Shown: positions 46,822 to 59,065, numbered from the stretch's first letter. The stretch is 64,000 bases of DNA from Globisporangium splendens (GCA_006386115.1 VFIW01000076.1:304463-368462), one strand, 5' to 3'. A program made the numbers and translations. Notes: generated by a model from the sequence alone, not told the origin.

Positions 46822-49800
46822 ATGACGAAGAAGCGCTCTCCGTATGAGCCAGAGCCCGTCCCGACTGCTCTTGGGCTCCGACAGAGCGGCAGCAGCGGAG
46901 GGAGCCATGGGAAGGCGGCATCGCTCAAGAAACAGAAGCCGACGATTCCAAGCAGTTCCTTCTTGTTTCCTGATGACACTGATGATTGGAGGGTAAGCAG
47001 GAACAACAGTGAGCATGGCACTGTGCTCGCGACTGACGCCGAGCACGACGTGATGAATGCTGCGGACGCGAAATTAGCGGCTCTCGCTGTGGCTGGTTCA
47101 GCTTCTTCAGTCAAGAAACAGGAACAGAAATTTGCCACAAGAGTCAATGGCGCGAGTGGATATGCCACGACTGAACACAGGCAGCAAACGCAGCCGGCAT
47201 ATGTGTATGTGTATGTACTAAATGTGTAACGTTTTAACCAAGTACCTGTGTATGTGTGCAGAAGAGCGTCGAGGCGTTGGAAGAGAAACGAATACTTTTG
47301 CCGTATCTGGACAAAATCGAGTACATCAACTACCAACTCCGGTGCGACCTTTGCCCCTTTTGCGTGGTGCTTGTTTGCTTCTTTCACTGTGTGGCCAAGG
47401 CAATGAGGGAATACTAACGCACAATGTGCAGGATGCGCGGTCTTCTTGTACCAGATGCAAGCGCATCGGCCACGCACCAGCAATGCAACAACGATTCAGC
47501 ACCCCATTTCCCGAAATCAGTGGCGGCTCGAGACACAAGCACCACTGTTGTTAACGGGAGAACGTTAGTCAAGCCACTTCACGACTCCTCTCCAGTGACA
47601 GTGAACCAGGCGCCGATCGGACACAATCAGGAGGTAGATCGAGGGAATCAACAAGCTGCTAAGAAACTCTCGGCGGATCTGCTGCGTACGCGGTACCCGA
47701 GGCTCGTTGAGACCATTGGAGACAGTGCGCGACTCTCACCACGCCTTCGCCCGATCACATGGCTGCTCAAACTCATGGAAGGCATTTACGACGCATTCTT
47801 TTCAGACGTAGTTTTGTCCTCCGCATCAACAGGCAATGCGAAAGTAGACATGGAGACGCCATCTCCGCGACCTGAGTCCACCACAATCGAAAAGTCATCG
47901 AGCCAATCGTCTGTCACGAATAGTTCCCGGTCTGCAAAACGGAAGGCACCTGGAACTACCGTCGCGCTCCCGACGTTCACGCAGCGATTTCTTCAGCACT
48001 CGCTAGGTTTGCCCGCGCTTGCTGACCAGGATTGTCTCGATTTGGTCTATAATATTGAAGTCGCGCGTGAGCGGTTCCCGGAAGTCTCCCTCTTCAGCAA
48101 TTTTCTGCGTGAACTCTTTGATAGCGATGCGCTAAGTTTTTTCTTGTGGTTCATAGCGTGGCGCAGAAAGAACTGGAATTGCGACTGTGCTCGAAAGAGA
48201 AACAAGCGCGGACTTCGAGTGCGAAGAAATACACTCCTGGGAACCTCTTCGAGGTAGTTTCCCATCCGCTGATTCCGGATGGAACGAAACAAGTTTTCCT
48301 TGCACGCGATGGCTGTGAGAGTGTGCTGAGGAGGCTGTTCTCGTACACGATGGAGCTCCGTCAATCTGCCGCATCGATCCCAATCGCCACGCCAATATTT
48401 TTGGCTCAGTACGTGGTGAACGAGAAGATGAAAGCACTATTTAGTGGGAGCGGGAAACCGTTGATCCCGATCGAGGACTTCTTTTCTCACATGATGGAGA
48501 CTTTTCGGGAAATCAGCGAAGATACCATAGCTCAGTTCAAGTACAACGATGACGGTATGTGAAATCATCTCTCTATCCTTCCTGCGTGAGCGCTCTGTCT
48601 GACAACTGCCTTTTTGGTAGCTGGGTGAATCCTTGACAAATTTGATTCGGTTGCGGAACACGATTTCGTGCGATTCCAAAATCGACAAAATGGTTGTCAG
48701 CTATGCAGAGCAAGAGCGCTTGCTACGAAATACGAAAATCGAGCTGATGGAGATGAAGCACACGAATAGCGACAATCGATTTCGCACTCAGATCTGCTTG
48801 ATGCAAAATCGAATTCGTTTGCAAGAACAAGAGTTGCGGCACATTCAGAGCGAAATCAGCTCCATTGAGTCGCGCGTAAATGATGTTTGGAAAGCCGTTG
48901 TGAAACCACGGGCAAACAAAGGAAAAAAGTGGCATGGTTCGTCGAATTCGAATTCGCTGGAAGCGAAAGCTTCCTCAGCAGTGAAGCTTTCTTCAATTCT
49001 GGGTTGCTTTGAGTACTTCATAGCCCGACTTCAGAGAGAGCATGACATCGAGGTGAAAACGTCGGCGTTACTAGCAAGGCCATGGGAAGAGCAAATGGAG
49101 GATCTAAAACTTCGCATGGTGATACGAATTCAGCGTGCATACAGAGCAAGAAAGAAAGCTAGAGAAACCAAAGAACAGGCGAGGGCGAAACTCCGCGACC
49201 AGATTCGGGAACGAGATCTGAGACTGAAAAACGAGCAGATAGACCAAAAGCGGCTGCAAACACTGCATGAGAAAGACATGCAACGCCACCAAGCTCGCCT
49301 TCAGTTAAAGAAAGCACAAGAAGATCAGGCAAAAGCAGAACTCGAGGCGAAGCAGAAAGATCTGATCAAAAAGTTGAGAGATGAAGAAATCTCGCAGCGA
49401 AATGCCAAGCGGAATCGCCAACAGCAGGCGCACACTTTCCACGAATGGGTTGATTTTATTCAAAGGCGATACAAGAAACGACAGGCAAACAAAGTGTTCA
49501 TGAAGTTCAAGTTTTTGAGGTGGAAGATTCATTTCTCACCACACAAGAATCGTGTGCGAGCGGCTATGCGAATTCAACGGTTTGCTCGAGCCCAGCAAGA
49601 ACGAGAGCGGTTCCGCCGAGTGCTCAATTTGCGCGTGAAACGCAACAGAATCGCACGGAAGTATCTTCAGAAAGTGCAGATGCGGCAACTCAATACGCTT
49701 TTCAACCAATGGTGTCGCTTCACTGTGTCCAATCAAAACCTGAAGGCCAATTTCCAAAGCATCATTCACAAGCGCACTGTGAACTGGTTTCAACAGTGGG

Positions 49801-52800
49801 TGGGATTCATTGCTCTCTGGAAGGCAAAGAAAATCGACGCAGCCAATTTCATCCAACGTGTCTACCGTGGACGTATTGCTCGACAAGTGTTTCGTGTCCA
49901 GCGCATTCGATACTGCAATGCCCTAACGATTCAGCGGGTTCGTCGAGGGTACAGATGCCGTGTTGAAGTAGCCCTTCTACGAAAACTAAGGCATCATCAA
50001 GAGTTGCAATGCAGAGTTCTTTTGCAGCGAATCAAGAATCGGCAAGTGCTTTCGTGTTTCTCGGTGCTGGCATGGCACACATCTTTGGAGTGTGAAATAA
50101 AGAGAAGGGTGTATGCCCGTCAGCTACGCGCATTCCGTGAATGGATCAGTTTTACTCGTCGGAAGCAGGACAAGCGGGCAGCGTTTTACCGCAAGTAGTA
50201 CAACAGCTCAATCCTAATCCAGCGCAACTACCGTCGCCATCGATGCCAAATCGTGTTTCGCGAATCCGTTGCTCGGCATCGAGCCGCAATAACGATCCAG
50301 CGAGTTTTTCGAGGGTTCCAGGGTCGAGAGCGAGCAAAAAAGTGTCGTTGGGAGAGAAATGCAGCGATTTCCTTACAGACAGCGTGGAGAAAACGTCGAG
50401 CGAAGCAGCTCGCAGCGTCGATACGAACCGAGAAAATTCTCCTGGGTGCATTCAAAGGCGGTTATTCGAGTACCAAACGAGCGATCGCATCCGGGTATTG
50501 GTATGTCGTGGATCAAGAAGGCAATGGCATTCTCCACATGGCAGCTGCAGCTGGCCACAAACGATCTATCAAGCTGTGCTTACGGAATCGCATGGATGTC
50601 AATGTCACTAATCGACACAGTCAAACTCCGTTGCACTTGCTGTTAGCAAACCTGCCGCCTTATACGAGCGCCAACGAACGAAACGGAGACCGGATCGAGA
50701 AAGTAGCGCTGGCAGCATATATGATCGACCACGGAGCTTGGCTCGAAGCACCTGATGAAGATGGATTCACACCACTTCTCTTGTGCGCTGCACTGTGCCA
50801 AACTGAAGCGGTTGAAATGCTGTTGGAACACGAGGCAAATACGGATGCTCTCTCACCGAGTGGAGGTCTCAATGCTGCTCAGCTGTCAGTGGGAGGAATC
50901 AACTTGTCGCTGCTTCAGGACGTCGTTCAAAATTCCAAGCGATAAAAGATGCTGCGCGCGCGTGTCCACAAGGTATCTTTGGTAGCAGACGGCATTAGCG
51001 TCTCGGCGATGGAGTATATGTGCTTCTTCCGTGCGTTTGAAGACGAAAGCGCACAAATGCGTGCCAAAATCCACGCCGCGATCGAGATTCAGCGACATTT
51101 CCGTGCGAAAAGGGCACATCGTCTCGTGAAAACGCTCCTCCATGAGAATCGCTGTGCGTTGCGCCTTCAGCGGGCGTTCCGAGACCGCAAAGCTCGCCGG
51201 TTAGCCGCGTTCAAGCGCAAAGAGCACGGCGATGCGACAACGATCCAGTCGCTCTGGCGCGGATACTGGACGCGAAAGCAAGAGCAACAACTGGGATTGA
51301 ATGTACAACGCAAAATCCACCTGCGTCGTCGTCTGGCTGCGTTGCAAATCCAGCGTGTGTTTCGCGGATGGTGCGGTCGGAAAGCTGTGTACCGCGAGAA
51401 GGTGGTTCGCACGTTGGGACCAAGAGGCTACCTCGCATGGGAGCAAGTCTGACAGCGTGCGCTCATGGTTCGCTCATTCAAGGTCTGGGACGAGGTGAGG
51501 TGCGCGCCACAGGATTTCTGCGGCGTGCTGTTCTGTTGCCACCAAATCACGCGTGCGTGCAATTGGGACAAACCAAAGGAATGGGCTGTAGAGGATCGCG
51601 CAGCATTCGAACATCGATGCCAACTGTATCGATGGGGGTACACACAGCCGATGTAGCATGCGGCTGTACGACTGCAACGACTGTGGCGCGCGCGGGTGGC
51701 ACGCATTTCTTTCCAGTTCGTCCTGGAATCGGTCCATCTGATGCAAACATGCGGGCAAGATTATCTGGAAGTGCCGACGAATCTTGTGGAGATGGGTAAT
51801 TGCGTGCTGTATTTGCACACGATCGCGCACGACTACGAGCGCGCGCGCGTCCGTTGTACGGTCGTCTGATGCGCATGATGACGCAGCGCGGACCCGACGT
51901 CTCGTTCATCCTGCTGTCGTACGGCATTTTCCTGTACGTGACCCAGGAAGAAGACTCTGCACTGGTTGAGGACATGATTCTGCGCGGCAAACTCCAGGAC
52001 CCGCAGTTGATCAAGTACAAAATGGCGCACTGGGGCTTTTTCCGCCAAGCGGTGGTGCAAAACCCACTGGACGCCGAGAGCAATTTGAATTACGCCGCGC
52101 GCGTGCAGCGGCTCTGTGGTCACTACGAAGACGCGACGACGTATTATCTGCGTGCCGTTGCCGCGAATCCGCACAAGCACGGGTCGATGGCAGTGTTCCA
52201 GGACATGCTGGATCGGAAACGTCGCACGGACGCGATCAAGAGGAAGAATGTAGCATACGAGCAGGAGCAGGAGAGGCGACGACAACGAGCGAATCCAAAG
52301 GCGAATGCAGGCAGAGCACCAGCGCTACTGCCATTAAGCAGAACGGTTGACGAAGAGGAATTACGAGCCCAGTACGACGCATTTGAAGTCTTTAGGCGAT
52401 GGCAGCAGAAGCAAGCCGAGACCGACGATATCGAGCGGCGATGCGCTTTGGAAGCCGAAAGAGAGGCTGCGGATCGTCTTGCTGCCGCAAAGAAGATCCA
52501 ATCGCGGTACCGACGACGTGCTGCGATGCGACAAGTGAACCGCGTCAAGCGCGAGAAGCAACTAGCGGCATCTATCGCTGAGCTTGCGGCGCAGAAAGTG
52601 GTCTACGACAAGGTCATCGCCGCATTTGATCAGCTGGGAAGTCCGGGACCTGTATCATCGGGATCTGCTTCCAAAACAGTAGTAGCAAATGCGTCGCCAC
52701 CGACAATGAACAGCAATCGGCCGTTGAGTGCGTCGATCACGCGACTGCATGCGCTGCTCCAACGGATGCAGATCGGTCCGAGCGACGCAGAAATCCAGGA

Positions 52801-52915
52801 CGCGACTGCGCAATTTTACTCCGCGAACCCAACGCTGCGCCACGTGAATGTCATGGGTGTCTGCCAATTCGTCGAGAAAACCCCCACGCTGCGCGCAAAA
52901 GCAACGGCGTGCTAG
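46822..52915 (+). pseudogene. Giant RGS-like/IQ/ankyrin/WW/TPR-type gene with multiple disabling lesions
   Basis: Exons 46822-47202, 47262-47341 and 47432 onward join in phase. The product starts MTKKRSPYEPEPV and continues into a helical region (FLQHSLGLPALADQDCLDLV, LFSNFLRELFDSDALSFFLW). Frame is lost near 48140-48165 (one base missing) and phase again fails at the intron 48555-48620. From 48621 one frame runs through coiled coil and many IQ motifs (IQRAYRARKKAR, IQRFARAQQERER, IQRVYRGRIARQ). Ankyrin-like repeats (GNGILHMAAAAGHKRSIKLC, TPLHLLLANLP), more IQ motifs and a WW-like segment (VWDEVR...NWDKPKEW) follow. In-frame stops interrupt it at 50196 (TAG), 50943 (TAA), 51450 (TGA) and 51654 (TAG). 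A two-base excess in a GC run near 51840 shifts the frame before the TPR-like end (NYAARVQRLCGHYEDATTYY). All three stop types occur, so recoding is excluded. Confidence 0.75.
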
Positions 52916-53624
52916 CGCAACAATTGTCATGGAACAATCGAAAAAGGATCGATTATTTGTGAGATGAGTCGAGATTAAACTCAGCAGTTACGATCGTGCT
53001 CCTTGCAAAAAGGCTGCGTGCTGAAGTGCTAAGCGAATCGCTGCGTTAAAACTGTGTGATAATGGATCAGTCCCAGCCCCTTCTTCCACAGCCTTTCGAG
53101 CGCAACGGGACATGCTGCTCGCATCAAGATGAACAGCAGGTGTGGCGTCTCGACACCTCCGTCAGCAGTCAGTATGAGCCAGCGACAACGCAACGCGAAG
53201 AGCCAATTCGTCTGCACTTCTTGCGCAATGCCGTGTGCTACGAATACCAACTGTCGTTGCCACTGTGGAAAAAAAGAAAGAAGGCTGCTCTTCTCCATTC
53301 AGCGGTCTTATCGATTGCCAAACTTTGAATGTGAATACGACGCGAGCATGGCGTCTATTTGCATGCTGAGGATGACAGCCTAAAGCCAGCGCGTGTGCGC
53401 GCATGAAATTGCCATCGATTGAGCAATTCTGGTAATGATACCTGAGATATTTGGATCTGTTGCTGCGCTGGTAGTACATCACAAACGCTGTCGATACTCT
53501 TCCGGGAGCGAAGTATTGGTGTGGTTTTGGGCGAGAAAAACTGCAGCAAATGGTAAGAATGTACATACTGAATCTCGTTGCGTGCTGTTGAGTGGCTGAT
53601 GAATTAGTGTCGCATTAACAGAGC
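52916..53624. other. Spacer with Cys-rich short ORFs
   Basis: Two overlapping plus-strand frames at 53056-53383 are noteworthy. One contains a Cys-rich stretch (FVCTSCAMPCATNTNCRCHC) resembling a zinc ribbon, and could be a 5' remnant of the IQ-related fragment downstream. No intact gene. Confidence 0.4.
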
Positions 53625-54251
53625 ATGCGCCAAGATTTCTATTGCTCAGTATGCCGCAAACTCTACTTTGAGTACACTTTGCGAGGCTTTGAGCTCGTGT
53701 TCCCTGGAATCCCTCCCAGAGGGCGACTTCAGCGCCACCCGCAAGAGTGTTTGATGCTTGAAGAGTCCTACAAGTGCCTCCAAGAAGAACGATTGCGCCT
53801 TATGAACGTGATACAAGTATACGCGCAGCAAGTCGCGACTATGGCGGTGCGGCGCATGGAACAATACCACTTGCGGCAACAAACACTTGAAAAACAGAAA
53901 CAAGAGCGCGCTGCAGCGAGGATTCAGACGAAATCATGACAACTTATGCATCACAGACAGCGTCAAAAGGGTCGACGGGATGCCAAATTGCAATAAATCG
54001 CTGCCATCCTCATTCAACAGCATTTCCGGAAAAGACGCGATCGAGAGGACGCTTGTCGACTGCAAGCACGTCTCCACCTCGATCTTTACGTCGTAAACTT
54101 CCGATGCACGTGCCGGATCAACAACACATTCTTGCTGTTGAACATCACCGTTGCAGAACCTGACAGCAACGAACCTGATTCGATGGAGCTCCATACTCGT
54201 GCATGGCATCCAAGTTCACTTGGCGCCGAGGCATCGTCTCTCTGGATCTGA
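53625..54251 (+). pseudogene. Second IQ-type gene remnant
   Basis: One frame reads QDFYCSVCRKLYFEYTLRGF, a charged coiled coil (MEQYHLRQQTLEKQKQERAA), then an IQ-like motif (AAILIQQHFRKRRDRE). It ends near SSLWI and is interrupted by TGA at 53937-53939 and TAA at 53994-53996. Both sides of each stop keep coding character. It is probably a second decayed gene of the IQ family, or a detached 3' piece of the large pseudogene. I cannot assign a function. Confidence 0.55.
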
Positions 54252-54890
54252 ACCCAAGATGTGCAACGCATTCGGCTCCACAAAACAAACAACGATGACA
54301 ACAATTGCAATGGCGCCATCCGCAGGTGTACATGCAAACAGTGAGACACGTCGGCAACTGTTGGACCGCATTGTGTACGAGCATCTCGACGTGTTTCGTT
54401 CAGCGAAACACAACCTGCTGATTGTAGCTCTTCGGCAAGAAAATGTAGCCATGTGGCCAACGATGTGTTGATCTCAAATGAATTCGGACTGCAATCACGT
54501 GTCTTCTCTCGCTGTTGATTGGCTAGTCATCAACGATATCTCGTCTATGATTGGATGATGGATATGTGAGTCATCATATTTCAATGTTCTGATTGGCTGA
54601 TCGGTTTAACCGTTTCTCCTCTGCCACATGCGACTTCAACGCTCCACGTGTTGTATGCATCATCATTTTCTCCGCAGCAATGCACGAGCATACAAACTTC
54701 AATTGTATTGCAATGCAATGTCATTGCATGGTCCGGTATATTGGTCGGCATCGCAGACATTGTTTGCCAATCAACGGACCAAAACATTCACTCTGCACTC
54801 GATAATGAAATGGCGAACGGCTGCTTGATTTGAATGGAGCTGCTCGTTTTCTCCTCATCTGCATTTCCAGATCTCCCTGCTGTTGCCGTC
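54252..54890. other. Intergenic, promoter side of cystinosin copy 2
   Basis: Repeated TGATTGG/CCAAT-type boxes occur on the plus strand near 54515-54605 (TTGATTGGC, ATGATTGGATG, CTGATTGGCTG). They are possible CCAAT promoter boxes. No ORF of interest. Confidence 0.45.
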
Positions 54891-55787
54891 ATGAACTTGT
54901 TCCTGCAGCTGCCGATCAACACGCGCGTGGGCATCGTGTCGGGGCTGATCCTCGCGGTCGGGCTCGTGCTCGGGCTGCTGCTCGACGCGAACGCGCACAT
55001 CCCCAAGCCGTGGAACCGCGTGTCGTCGATCATCGGCTGGATCTACTTCTCGTGCTGGAGCGTGAGCTTCTACCCGCAGGTGTTCCTCAACCACGCAAGG
55101 AAGAGCGTCGTGGGCCTCTCGCTCGACTACACGGTGCTCAACATGCTCGGCTTCACGTGCTACACGATCTTCAACTGTGCGTTCTACTACAGCGAGAGCG
55201 TGCAGGAGCAGTACATGCGCCGTAATGGCGGCAACCGCAACGCCGTCGAGATCAATGATGTGTTCTTTTCCGTCCATGCCGCGGTGCTCGTTGGCGTGTC
55301 GCTGTTCCAGTGCACGATTTACACGCGCGGCGGCCAAACTGTCGGCAAGGCGACGATCGCATGGACAGCTGGCACAGTTGTGGCTGCGACGCTGTTTGGC
55401 TTGGCGGTAATGATTACGGGCAACGACGAGAACTCGCTGCTCAACACTCTCAACTTTCTGTACCTGCTCAGCTACGTGAAGCTGATGACGACCCTGGTCA
55501 AGTGCGTCCCACAGATTGTCTTGAACCACCAGCGTAAGTCGACCGTCGGTTGGACGATCTGGAATGTGCTGCTCGACATCGCCGGTGGCTTGCTCTCGAT
55601 CGGGCAGCAAGTGCTGGACAGCGCCGCGACTCACGACTGGACTGCGATCACGGGCGATCCGGTAAAGTTTTCGTTGGGTTTCGTGAGCATCGTCGTCGAC
55701 ATCGTGTTCATCTTGCAGCACTACGTGTGGTATGCGAGCAACAACCACTACATCGCGTTGGACGAGAAGGCACCATTCTCACCATAG
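54891..55787 (+). CDS. Cystinosin-like cystine/H+ symporter (PQ-loop), copy 2
   Basis: An intronless 298-residue protein closely related to copy 1: both share DANAHIPKPWNRVSSI, YMRRNGGNRNAVE and ITGDPVKFSLG. It has seven helices with PQ-loops in CWSVSFYPQVFLNHARKSVV and LVKCVPQIVLNHQRKSTVGW. It ends with IVFILQHYVWYASNNHYIAL, a short tail with a Tyr motif. Start at 54891 (MNLFLQLPINTRV) is favoured by collinearity with copy 1; an in-frame Met at 54834 would add 19 residues resembling leader sequence. GC-rich codon use and an uninterrupted frame indicate a functional gene. The two copies point away from each other across the IQ pseudogene region, consistent with an inverted duplication. Confidence 0.87.
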   Translation: MNLFLQLPINTRVGIVSGLILAVGLVLGLLLDANAHIPKPWNRVSSIIGWIYFSCWSVSFYPQVFLNHARKSVVGLSLDYTVLNMLGFTCYTIFNCAFYYSESVQEQYMRRNGGNRNAVEINDVFFSVHAAVLVGVSLFQCTIYTRGGQTVGKATIAWTAGTVVAATLFGLAVMITGNDENSLLNTLNFLYLLSYVKLMTTLVKCVPQIVLNHQRKSTVGWTIWNVLLDIAGGLLSIGQQVLDSAATHDWTAITGDPVKFSLGFVSIVVDIVFILQHYVWYASNNHYIALDEKAPFSP

Positions 55788-57559
55788 ACCAGTCTAGAGA
55801 AACCAAGTCCAAGTCGTCAGGTAACGAGGTCCAGCAATGCAACACGCATGCATTCCACAGATCGGGGGGAAAGAACAGAATAGTCAGCATCAATTGCTTT
55901 CCAAAGTTAAAGTATAGGGTCAATATTGCCTCTCGATGGGTTCGCCACGCTTGCGTTTGTGTTTGCGCACTCTTCTCTTTAACCTGGGTGCGCTGAAATC
56001 GGGGTCGTACCTGGGCTTTGGTTGATTTTTCCTCAGTGGAGTGCTGTCAGTTATTGCCGCGCACGAAATCCACTGAAAGGCAAGCCTCGTTGCGTCGTGA
56101 AGCCGTGCATTCTCAGCAGGAGCGAACGCAGCAGGAGCGAACGCAGGAAGGCAGGCTGCCAAGCGAGAGTGAGAGATTACTCGGTTGTCAGCTATGGTTG
56201 AGAATGAAATGAGTGCGAGACAAGCCTCGTTGCTTCGCCAAGTCGTTCATTTTCCAGAAAGGAGTAGGTTGCCTCGAAGAGACACTTTGCAGGTTTGACA
56301 AAGCAGGGTGTTCATAGCATCAAAATGAGGACTTGGTGACAGTGCAATTTAGGTCGGGCGTGGTGTTGTTCAGGGTGGGGAGCATTTGACCACGTTTCAG
56401 CGCCAAGTTTCCATTTTTTGGTGCTTGAAACACCCTATTTGGCCGATTGCGCTGCTTTGGCTTGTTGAAGTTTTTGCTGTTTGTGGATTGTTTCTGTGGA
56501 GTGAGCCAAATCCCGATCTTGCCGTGCCTGTGGATGTGGCGGGCACCAAAGCGCCAAAGGATTTGTTGCTGGGACATTTTGGTCCAGAAAGCCTCACACA
56601 CACGGAGAGAATGGAGCTGCGACGCCTGATTACAAATTAGACGGCTGCAGATCCAACGCGGCGTCTCGTGCGTGACCAAACACTGCTGTTTCTTCTGTTT
56701 TAATTGCTGACACTGGCGAGTAAACGCTTTCTCCCCCATCAAATCCATCAAAAAAAAAAAAAGAGATGAAAGCGAGGAGAGCGTCGTTGAGTCTAACACC
56801 AGTCATGCTGATTCACACACAAATGAACCAACCAGACCTCTCTATGTACGATAATATGCTATCACTTCGTCACGTTTAGAAGCAATAGTACACATAAAAT
56901 AGTGACTTGGTCAGATCACTTGAGTGTGATACCGTTGTATAGTTGCTGTGAGCGATTTGCTGGCATCTCGCTCGTCGAAGGGTGGCCATATTTTCTGGCG
57001 TTTGGTGTCCGATGAACTGGCCAATCAGGTTCCTTAATTTCCATCCTAATTGATGTGGCCCACCCACATGATGCGATTTTTGCAGTGTCTACAAAGTGAA
57101 ACCGTTTACTCGAACACTATTTAGATAGAATACCCTTCCAAAATGATAATCCAATATTTGAACTGACATTTATGTATGGGATATTTAGCTATAAAGGAAC
57201 TCATGAACTCTAATATTTCAACCCTGTATAAAACGATATATATGGCATGGACCACTGCCTCGTTCTGAATGTGGGGTGTCACATCAGCGAAAAAGGTGCG
57301 CAGGTACTGTCTCTCCATGGAGATGGGTCGGCTTGAAGGGTTCATAAACGATCTTTCTTTTTATTGGCTCTCGCTGCAACCGACTCCCCATGGTGTGTGA
57401 CACCAAAGCGGGATTGCCAACCAACTGATAGCTTCCGATCGGTGCCCACCACATCCTAGGCGGGTGAGTAACGGCACCACACGAAGAGGAATCCTGTTGC
57501 AGCCGCATCCCCTCCCTTTCCCCCATTGTCCGATCCGTTCGGTTGCCAGCTTTAAAAGC
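55788..57559. other. Intergenic, about 1.8 kb
   Basis: Contains a diverged direct repeat (AAGCCTCGTTGC at about 56081 and 56222) and a short tandem GCAGGAGCGAAC at about 56117-56145. A poly-A run lies at about 56749-56762. An 84-codon plus ORF at 56386-56640 has no recognised family. No gene called. Confidence 0.45.
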
Positions 57560-57575
57560 GCTCATTCCGCAATTT
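57560..57575 (+). promoter_or_regulatory. Oomycete core promoter (Inr/FPR) of elicitin A
   Basis: GCTCATTCCGCAATTT matches the oomycete consensus GCTCATTYYNCAWTTT at all 16 positions. It lies about 65-80 bp upstream of the ATG at 57641. Confidence 0.9.
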
Positions 57576-57640
57576 ACCCTCTACAGGTCACGCCAGCCAG
57601 TCCCAGCAGCGCTTTTCCCAGCTCTCTCCTAACTACCACA

Positions 57641-58186
57641 ATGAAGTTCTCGCTTGTTGCCCTCGCCGCCACCTTGGCCGTCGCCTCCGCCGCGGACTGT
57701 GACCTCACGAAGCTCACGCCGCTCCTGAGCGACAGCAACGTCGCGACGTGCTCGACGGACTCGGGCTTCTCGTTCACGTCGGCGTCCAAGCCATCGGCCG
57801 AAGTTGTGTCCAAGATCTGTACCAGCACGGCGTGCAAGAACGTATTGGCGGCCGTCAAGGCGCTCAACCTCGGTGACTGCACGTTACTCGGCATGCAGTT
57901 GGAGACCGACTTGCTGAACCCGATTGACGCAGCCTGTGGTACCGGCTCCGGAAGCTCGACTGGCAGCTCGGCCGGCACTGCTACCGTTGGCAGCACCACG
58001 GGCTCGTCGTCTTCCGTCTCGGCCTCGAGCTCGACGGGGACGACGGGCTCATCGTCCGCTGACGCCACCACTGTCAACACCCCATCGACGACCACCACCA
58101 CGCCAACCCCAACGACGTCGGCTGCGTCCAGCGTCGCCATGGCTGCCAGCGCCACTGTCGTCGCTGTCGCCGCGGCGTTTTTGTAA
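57641..58186 (+). CDS. Elicitin A, secreted, predicted GPI-anchored
   Basis: A 181-residue protein. The signal peptide MKFSLVALAATLAVASAA is cleaved before an elicitin domain with the six conserved Cys (DCDL, ATCST, KICTS, ACKNV, GDCTL, AACGT) at family spacing. A Ser/Thr-rich, probably O-glycosylated stalk follows. It ends in a small-residue/hydrophobic tail (VAMAASATVVAVAAAFL) typical of a GPI attachment signal. Elicitins bind sterols that oomycetes cannot make themselves and are recognised by many plants. No catalytic activity is expected. The gene is intronless, has an exact core promoter, and heads a local cluster of three intact and at least two broken relatives. Confidence 0.95.
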   Translation: MKFSLVALAATLAVASAADCDLTKLTPLLSDSNVATCSTDSGFSFTSASKPSAEVVSKICTSTACKNVLAAVKALNLGDCTLLGMQLETDLLNPIDAACGTGSGSSTGSSAGTATVGSTTGSSSSVSASSSTGTTGSSSADATTVNTPSTTTTTPTPTTSAASSVAMAASATVVAVAAAFL

Positions 58187-58347
58187 GTGGATGGATACGT
58201 CCGCGATATCTACAGATACAGGGAGCGTGCAAGGGCTTCCAAAATGCATTCTTCAGTTATGAATTAATCCATACTGGCTGTCTATAATATATGTGGTGGC
58301 ATCCAACCAACGCGCTTTTGAGTGCTTGTGCTCGGTTGCTTTGAACT

Positions 58348-58499
58348 GAAGGTAGTTGGCTTGGTCGGAGGCACGAAGGAGAAGCCTGAGTCCGCAGTGC
58401 GCGTGGCGTCGATGGTGTAATTCAAAAGTGGATCAAGTCGCAATCGGCAGCCCTGGCGACGGCAAACGCAGCGGCAGCGACGACGAGGGAGAACTCCAT
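58348..58499 (-). pseudogene. Truncated, frameshifted elicitin fragment
   Basis: From an ATG at 58499 the frame encodes an elicitin-type leader (MEFSLVVAAAAFAVARAADC), then hits a stop shortly after DCDL. A shifted frame continues with ADSGFSFVPPTKPTTF. This matches the start of the elicitin domain, closest to elicitin B (ADSGFNFVPPSRPT). The remaining four Cys and the tail are missing. It is therefore a 5' remnant, not a functional gene. Confidence 0.75.
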
Positions 58500-59065
58500 G
58501 GCGGACTTGGGAGCGCGTGAAGGAGGTTCTTGCTTTTTTGGAATGCAAATTGTAGAGTGAGGCTAACGTGTGGAGGTGGCATCAAAGCCCAGTCCTGCGT
58601 CTAGGTAGGCGCATCAACTGCAGACACATGCAGTCCGTCCACAGTTTAGATGGCCACCGAACGAACTCGCATACATGTACTTCCTCTTGTTTTCTCCAGA
58701 TCTCCCAAAGATGTGGATGAGGAGCCTGCATTCCAACACATGTGTTGTCACTTCTGCAGCGCAGCTCTGCAACATAGTTCTTTTCTCTACGCGGACAGGA
58801 ATCATTGACGAAAATACTCGGAAGAGACCGAGAGTGTCAGGAGACTTCGTCTTTCTATGAAAGTAAGTCTGATGAACGCAGTCTTACCTGGGGTTCCCAA
58901 GTGGTTGAGACTGCACATTGTTCAAGGACATGCATGTAATTGCTTCTGCAAAGGAGATCATGAGACGAAGTATTTGTATGGTCAATGGGAGATGTTGCCT
59001 TCCCTCCTTGACAGGCAGCGTAGTTCCTTCAAAACTACAAAGCTGTTCCGATTCTTTCGCGCACA
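58500..59065. other. Intergenic within the elicitin cluster
   Basis: No intact gene. Short ORFs on both strands without motifs. It could include the lost upstream part of the possible elicitin-tail remnant at 59066. Confidence 0.4.

Noticed and set aside
54855..55748. 297-codon minus-strand ORF opposite cystinosin copy 2
   Set aside because: An antisense shadow of a GC-rich coding frame; the product is His/Arg/Glu-rich without motifs.
45347..55787. SWEET sugar transporters for the two PQ-loop genes
   Set aside because: The GDPVKFSLG...LQHYVWY end and the NIPQIVLNYQLKST segment are cystinosin hallmarks; SWEETs have paired MtN3 motifs with different signatures.
56320..56799. Transposase fragment near a poly-A run
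   Set aside because: No DDE/D triad or helix-turn-helix motif in either strand; both frames look equally non-coding.
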